Assembly: GCA_035772785.1 (NCBI GenBank)
Contig: JAOCPU010000036.1
Span: 274,417 to 338,416 of the forward strand
Origin: Phlebiopsis flavidoalba
Taxonomy: Eukaryota; Basidiomycota; Agaricomycetes; Polyporales; Phanerochaetaceae
Direction of reading: 5' to 3'
Length of the DNA: 64,000 nt
This document shows, in pieces, positions 57,950-64,000 of this stretch. The position numbers and the translations under genes are program-made. Under the pieces are notes generated by a model. That model saw nothing but the letters and a program-made list of their open reading frames with translations. It did not search any database and was not told where the DNA came from. Every line of letters begins with the position of its first letter. The stretch's first letter is position 1.

Positions 57950-59181
57950 GACCAGAAATTTACCGGTCGAGATTATCCGAGAATTCATCAGAATTGGTGC
58001 TATGAGGAGAAAGATGGTATATACCATGAAGGCCACAGCCGGGGTTTGTCGACAATGGAACACCATCAGCCGGCCCTACATCTTTAGACGGGTCACCATC
58101 CACAACGAGGATATGCTGAACAGGCTTCTCATCCTCCTATCCAACGACCAGTCCGTCCATCCTCTCGTCCAAACCTTAGTCGTTCACCCTAGGGGCGAAA
58201 ATGGCCTGATGTTGTTCGAATCGTCTCCATGGGTCGGCAGAGTTCCTTCCAGCCTTGCACCACTCCTCTCCAACCTGGAAGCAATCGAGCTATCCCAGCT
58301 TCTCGAGCGCGGCAGACACATTGACTCGGCTTGTATCAGGAATTTCGCCAATTTCGCCTCTGTCCACACTCTCACATTCCGCAACACTTCCCTCGACCTC
58401 ACGCTCATCGAAGCCATCGTATCCGCGCTGTTTCCCAACGTCCAGAAACTCGTCCTATTCGACGTGTCCTCTTTGGAACTGGAATACGGCGTAGAGCTAC
58501 CCCGCCTCCGTAGCCCCTAGACTAGCGTCTGTGGAGCTGCGCTTTGGCTACACCCATTTAATGGGGATGGACACCTTTCTCGCGTGGCTCATGGAGACAG
58601 AGACTCAGGAAACGATTAGGTCGCTCACCGCGACCGTGTTTGCCTCCAAGTGTGGCGAGACATTCGGGAGATTCTTGACCCTAGTAGGATCGCGACTCGA
58701 ACGCCTGACGCTAGATATGGACATTTACTTTGGCTTGGTGGACGAAATAAACGGTGAGTTCGGAATCGCGTTTTATGATGCTATTCAAACTCATCCTACA
58801 CCCCAGCCATCAAGCGCCGCTTTCAATGTGCGAAGCTGCGTAAACCTGCGAGAGCTCCAGATTTTCTACGGCGACGGATCGATGGTAGACGCAATCAACA
58901 CTACGTTGTCAGAACTCAGCTCTCCGCATCTGCACACCGTTAACATTGCAATGTCGGGCGGCAGTATTAGCCTCGATAATCTGCCAACCCTCGCCCCCTT
59001 CGATCAAGCTTTTTCGCAGGGAGTTCTGGGTGCCTCGAACTTGAAAGTCGTTCGCATAAGGTACAGTGGGTTGCTGGGCTCTAGAGGCAATCCTGGAGAA
59101 GGCGCAAAGGGAGCTTCCTACAGCGTATGGCAGAGGTCTCATACAAGTGGAAGGATGGGACTACTAGGTATTAGCGAATAA
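57950..59181 (+). CDS. F-box-like protein with C-terminal leucine-rich text
   Basis: The N-terminal F-box is visible only as its second half (TAGVCRQWNTISRPYIFRRV, about 58,030-58,100); its first half is probably in another frame or exon before 58,000. Leucine-rich text follows: LLILLSNDQSVHPLVQTLVV, SLAPLLSNLEAIELSQLLER and ASVHTLTFRNTSLDLTLIEA. A 1-base indel near 58,505-58,515 moves the frame, then ASVELRFGYTHLMGMDTFLA, GSRLERLTLDMDIYFGLVDE and LRELQIFYGDGSMVDAINTT lead to the stop at 59,181. The pattern is that of agaricomycete F-box proteins that probably recruit substrates to SCF ubiquitin ligases. The last 40 residues look less conserved. Confidence 0.65.
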
Positions 59182-60596
59182 ATGGTAAGTTGGTGTCATT
59201 TTATCTCCTGTTCTCTATGCGATTGTCTTCGAGACCGCCCCAGGGCAACTTGAAGGACATTGTACTTGTACACGCTGTAGTATTATCAGGCCTTTTTGTA
59301 TCGTTTGAGCTGTAGTACAAGACCTGGATTATCAGACCCACATATTTTTATTCATCGTATGCCATATGATATCTTTTATTAGGGTGAACGTTGGATTGGG
59401 CTGCTGGATGCTGCCTCAGGGCCTCAGGCTTATCTGGCCCCTTGCGATAGCCTTAAATTTTGAAACCTCTGAAGCCTGATTCTAGGGGCTCCACCGTAGT
59501 TTGACATAGCGACGCTCGAGTCTTTCTCTCTCCACTGATGATGACTGAGATACGACGGATATTCAGGTTTCAGGTGGCTTTGACACGAATGCCTCCGAAT
59601 CAATTGTTTTGAGGGTGAGAGACGCATGAAATGGTTCAAAATTCGGGGTACAGGGTTGATGGAAGTCAGTGACGGTACAATTCACCTTCAGCAACGGCAA
59701 GCTAAAACTTGATCATGAGCGGCGCGGAGGGAAACGCCACAACTAAATACCTGCCTGTTACGGAAGCTTACAAATTGTCTTGGAAAGGCGCTTCGCGGCG
59801 CGCCGACACCGTCCCAAAGCAGCCAAGCCCGTCATATTGCTGACATCATCGTCTGCGCCCTCTGACACTCTCGCACCCTTCTGCGTGACGAGGAGAGAAA
59901 ACAACTAGTATCCAAATCGTGTAGTAAAGCAGAGTACTCTGAGGGAGCTTTGAATGTTCGAGATCTCGTTCAAAAAATGCGTCATGTATAAGATTACGTA
60001 ATCACATTGCATCAGATACCTACTATCATCTGTAGGCGCGCTCCTGTGGCCGCCCTGTAACGACTCTGAAGCTTGAAGCTTGACCCTTTTATCAGTCACA
60101 AGTTGCGATTCGATTTGACGGTTCGATGGGCCAGTGTAACACCGGCAAGATACACTGCATTCTTCTATGGAACTCTCCTGCATCCCTCGATCCTGCGCAG
60201 CAAGTCATAGGTCATCACGGTGCCGAACTTGACATATGTCCCGCACTCTTACTGGTAAGTATGGCGGATGAGACCAAAACAAGTCTCTTATGCTACCATG
60301 AAACGCTGAATATTGCCACTCAAAATGTGTTAGGATCACACACGCCACAAAGTGCAGGTAGCGCTTTTGTCTCATGGATCATGTCTCGATGCACATTGAT
60401 CGAGAAATCGTCTAGCATAGCATGCCGACTACCCCGGCGTAATTCCTTATTCCAAGACCCGTCAACTGCTTAGCATCACAGATACTGCGAACGATCTTGC
60501 GCCGGAGGACCGAACAGTCGCGGTACCCTTGTCCGTGGACCAATGGACTTAGCGATAACGATGTGAGATTGCTCGATACGTTCGAAGGCGACGTAA
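59182..60596. other. Intergenic; nothing recognised
   Basis: AT-rich with short ORFs. A plus ORF at 60,126-60,473 has no motif. Confidence 0.4.
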
Positions 60597-61036
60597 GTGT
60601 CTAATCTGGTCCTAATGCTAACCAATGTACTTATCCTGGTGCAAAGGAATATGCACGAAAGGTCGTCTCTGTACATCCGCTCGCGCCTTTTGTGTCATTA
60701 TCTTCGTCCACAACCGACGCAACAATTGTGCCTGTCACGCCCCGCCTCTGAGCCCTCAGTTCATCGCCGATCTGCCTGGCACGCACCCACCCATCGATGC
60801 CCACACCTACATCTGGATCCAGCCAGTAATTGAACTCGCTCCGGAACTTTGGGATTTCGCAGAAATTCGTGAGGGATAATGCATGGAAGTGGGTGGGTGC
60901 AGGAGCCCACGATAACGAGTATTACACGGAAGTAGACCATAGAAGGGAAATGGACGGGCGTATTGTGGAGCGTAAGATTGTCGCGACAGAAGGCCCGAAT
61001 CACGAGCAAGAGAAGAGGGTAGTCGTCGAGCTGTAG
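60597..61036 (+). CDS. Fragmentary hypothetical protein
   Basis: Two overlapping plus frames look coding and probably belong together. The first has PPLSPQFIADLPGTHPPIDA and HTYIWIQPVIELAPELWDFA. The second has KFVRDNAWKWVGAGAHDNEY and RIVERKIVATEGPNHEQEKR, ending at TAG 61,034-61,036. An indel near 60,860 or a short intron would join them. No family is recognised. It converges with the GH79 gene on the other strand, with 95 bp between the stops. Confidence 0.4.
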
Positions 61037-61131
61037 AATAGCACATGAGTAAGAGATAGAGCTGACGTTGGATGTAGAATGTGTTGTAAGGAAGCAGACT
61101 AGCATGATCGTTACAAAAGCAGCATGTAGTG

Positions 61132-62200
61132 TTAGAAAAATATAAGCACAGCTTCGCTCCCCTTGATAATGACCGTTCCGTTCTGCAATGTCTCCACGAC
61201 CTCCTCACCGCTCGCTGTGCCATTCGTGAAGCTCTGGCCGGCCCACGTCGCCGTATCCGAATCCTTCGAATCCAACCCAGGCGCCGTCATCCGCTTCACT
61301 TTCGCGGCCCCTCCCGTCTTTCGCCCACGTATTCAAATCGATCGCGGTTTCATTTTCTCCGTCCGTCCTGAGCTGAGCTCACGTTCCGCACCGCAAGGTT
61401 GAGCAATGCTAGACGCGCGGGGCCTTCGCTCACCGGCCGCGATGCAGGATCCCACACAGCATAGGCAGCAAGGTTGGGCAAGCCCGTCAGAGTGGGGAGG
61501 AGCGCGATGCGTGACTGATTCGAGGCTCGCCGACTGCTTCAGTGATGAGTAGATAGGCGACGAAGGACGGTGAAGCTCTGGCCGCGCCATAGCGATCGGA
61601 AGGGATTGGGTACCACAGGTCGTACTGTCCAGGAGAACGTCAACATCTACATTCAAAGATCAATAAACAATACAAAGACCTACCCAGGAGAATCCGGGAC
61701 TATTGATCTCATTGATCAGTCCTCGCGTGACTTTGTATCATACGACCAACGTACCTATTAGCCTGATTACTGCTTTGGAATACAAGCGTGGCACCTTGAT
61801 GCAGATACATTCTAGATATGTTCAACGCACCACCGTATAGGATTGCTATTAATCATGACTGGCTCAGCTCATGATTTTGGACCAAGACTGTTGAACGTAC
61901 TGTCCGCCAGCCATAGTGCCTGTCCAAACGTATCTGTCACGTTCTCCTTGCCCGCCGAGCACGATACCGAGCTAAATTCCCCTACGACAAAGTGCCTTGC
62001 CACGGCTTTTCGCTGCGGCGATCTGAGGTTTCCAAAGATCAGATAGGCCTGCGTGACTCGCGTTAGCTATACAGAAAGAAATGAAAAGATTGGACGTAAC
62101 GGTGATATACTGTCATGATTGATAAGGTTCGGGCAAAGTTGCTATTGCGTCACGGACAGGATCGCAAGTAGAGTATTGATAACTATAGTAACATTCAGAA
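61132..62200 (-). pseudogene. Glycoside hydrolase family 79-like, 3' part only
   Basis: Reading down the minus strand: YQYSTCDPVRDAIATLP (about 62,180), DLWKPQIAAAKSRGKA, VVGEFSSVSCSGKENVTDTF (about 61,940-61,986), GQALWLADSTFNSLG, YLHQGATLVFQSSNQAN, PIPSDRYGAARASPSFVAYL, TGLPNLAAYAVWDPA and VKRMTAPGLDSKDSDTATWA. The end is GQSFTNGTASGEEVVETLQN and KGSEAVLIFF, with the stop at 61,132. The Glu in VVGEFSSV is in the position of the GH79 catalytic nucleophile; these fungal enzymes cleave glucuronosyl links and are usually secreted. I could not find the N-terminal barrel with the acid/base Glu (a GNEP-type motif) anywhere upstream to 64,000. It is therefore a truncated copy or one interrupted by unrelated sequence. 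Confidence 0.78.
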
Positions 62201-64000
62201 CTGCTTCTCAAACGTTGTTAGCGATTGGCACTCACGTGTGTTGGGCAAAAACACCTCGACAGCTCCAGTTGTATCTACACCCTCATTGACAATGTCTACC
62301 GTAGTCTCAATGCCGAAGTGTTTCTCAGTGTGGGATCATCCGCAAAACCTCCAGCCTGGAAATAATGGTGCGTGGGACAGCGCAGAAGGTTGCGGACAAT
62401 AATGAAGTCCATCCCTACCAGATGAGCATGGCGCCGGCCAAAATCCGCCAATGCCTATCGGACTTGGTAATATGTAGCCTAGAAACTGTGCTGTATAAAT
62501 CTCTGATGAAAGTCCCCGAACCCAAGGACCGGCCTCATTAACCACCAGCGTAATGATATGCTTTCATTTGCGACTACAACTCAAGTTAGAAACTGTGCCA
62601 AACCATAGTCACGGGTTGAAACGGCCTTACATTCGAGTTGACTCTGTACTGCAGATCCCAGCCAAGTATGTTTGACGGGGACGGAGATTCAGATGGCGGC
62701 AGCAATTTTCGTCCCTAGCAATTGGAAATTGTGTTGGCTCTTTTCCCAATGTTAGACGGTTCACAACTGAATTGTGAGAGGAAGTGTGTGTGAGACACCA
62801 CGAGAAGAGCTCCCTCCCCCCCCCCGCCCCCCCCCCTCGTTAGAGTGCTAGGACTCGCTAAGTGATCTACGAGGTCAGGAACAAATAGGCTATTGCAGAT
62901 CTGGTCACTTACTAAGTGGTTCTATATATTCGACCAGACTGCAAGGTATGGTCATAACATTTTAATTAATGGCCAACTAGGAGTTTGATCGCGACCGAGC
63001 TTTCTATTAAGCCAAACGGCATGAGCGTTCGGTGAGTAGCAGTATGCGATACTCTATCATCTGGATGTCTTCCGATCCAGCCCTCTCTATATCTGAAAAG
63101 GATCGTTGATACAACGGTCATTAGATATTCCGCGGGGTCCTCACGTCCTGCCGAGGTAGCTGTGTCATAGTAGTTGTTCTATCCCCCTGCGTAAACAGCA
63201 CTTTACTTCACCGGCCCCCACTACCGTTCGTTTCCTTCGACCAGTGTAATGCCATTAACTCTTTCGTTAGAAGATTTGGGTTGGTTTGTGTTAGCCACAC
63301 CGAAAGAAGTCAAATAGAGAGAAGTCGATTCAAAAAAGAGGCCAACGAGGATCAGAGAATTTGCGAAGGGCGTTTGCGGGGGGGAGGCCCTCCCGACATG
63401 GGGAAGCGCAACTGTCTGAAGCAGTGCTTGCGGCCCATGCCACGCCAGCATTTGAACGATGAGCAATAAGTGGCCTTAACATGGTTTGCAAGGGGGTGGA
63501 AGTTACACAAAGTATGCGCGAGATTTGCCCCGCGAAGACGCGTATGTATGAGGCATGGCAGAGTGTCACGAGGGATCAGCGAAGAATGCCCTCTAGTCAC
63601 TTCGGTCCCGGCCTTAACTCGACAGCAAATACTTGTGTTGAAACACAGCTCTAAGTCGTCATGCGCATGTGGAGTATGTTTACTCAGGAAACACAAGAGC
63701 ATCAAGTGACCGACAAGAGCCATGAACATCACCGCTATCCCGGCCCTGTTTTGGCCCTGTTGGGTCACATAGCACATCAGCAAATCCAAGACTCGGTAAC
63801 TAGTAAAGGCTCACCTGACCAAGAGTTCAAAGTATTCCGACTTGATGGTGTTGATTTATATCATCTTTTTAGATACCATTTCACGATACATGATCGTCGC
63901 AAACAACAACTGCGGTGGCGGAAGTTTTGTGGTAAGTAATGCGCCCACGCTGCTCGGTCAGCGATTGAATTTGCGGGCTAATTCGTTTCCCCACGACGGG
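62201..64000. other. No supported gene; G/C homopolymer
   Basis: A minus-strand fragment at about 62,260-62,330 (ETTVDIVNEGVDTTGAVEVF) has coding character and may be an upstream exon of the GH79 gene or of another gene. A C-rich run lies at 62,814-62,838. ORFs from 63,221 to 63,939 have no motif. Confidence 0.35.

Overview
The window reads as nuclear DNA of a basidiomycete fungus, most likely a wood-decaying agaricomycete. Genes are split by many short introns (about 40-75 bp, mostly GT-AG). Recognisable products include an oxalate decarboxylase, a GH79-type glycoside hydrolase, a fungal survival factor (Svf1), a mitochondrial Oma1-like protease, Cox4, a vacuolar Ca2+/H+ exchanger, Ctu2/Ncs2 and F-box proteins. 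No rRNA, tRNA, CRISPR array or prokaryotic operon was found.

Layout. 1-7,100: two diverged tandem copies of a segment carrying a minus-strand coiled-coil gene, separated by a stretch with a cluster of small perfect hairpins (3,009-3,519). 9,670-10,710: an endonuclease/exonuclease/phosphatase-fold gene (minus). 11,890-14,740: a Ca2+/H+ exchanger of the VCX1 type (minus) whose 3' half is badly degraded. 15,357-15,946: COX4 (plus). 18,141-20,635: a putative secreted protein made of tandem two-exon modules (plus). 21,181-22,466: a gene of a basidiomycete-specific family (plus). 22,614-23,942: an F-box-like gene (minus). 24,377-25,830: SVF1 (plus). 26,316-28,110: OMA1-like metallopeptidase (minus). 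28,100-33,870: mostly unrecognised. 33,874-34,832: a truncated copy of the 5' part of CTU2; 41,057-43,040: the full-length copy. Between them lie about 6 kb of gene-poor DNA with small unrecognised genes. 43,287-45,222: PLP-dependent transferase (plus). 45,386-47,527: secreted oxalate decarboxylase (minus). 48,704-50,150: PLC-like phosphodiesterase (minus). 53,267-55,080: membrane-anchored calcineurin-like phosphatase resembling vacuolar Ppn2 (minus). 57,950-59,181: F-box-like protein (plus). 61,132-62,200: 3' part of a GH79 gene (minus).

Almost every conserved gene can be read only by passing through one or more 1-2 base indels, often in short homopolymers, while the residues on either side stay conserved. 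The housekeeping genes COX4 and SVF1 show this too. The simplest reading is residual indel error in a long-read assembly, not mass pseudogenisation. The CTU2 partial copy, the VCX1-like 3' half and the 5'-less GH79 go beyond this and may be real decay.

Functional links are loose, as is usual for fungal chromosomes. Oxalate decarboxylase and the GH79 enzyme fit extracellular wood-decay chemistry. The exchanger and the Ppn2-like phosphatase, if correctly placed, both act at the vacuole (calcium and polyphosphate). Cox4 and the Oma1-like protease are mitochondrial. I did not find a clearly new multi-gene system. The most unusual structures are the hairpin cluster, the modular secreted protein and the CTU2 partial duplication.
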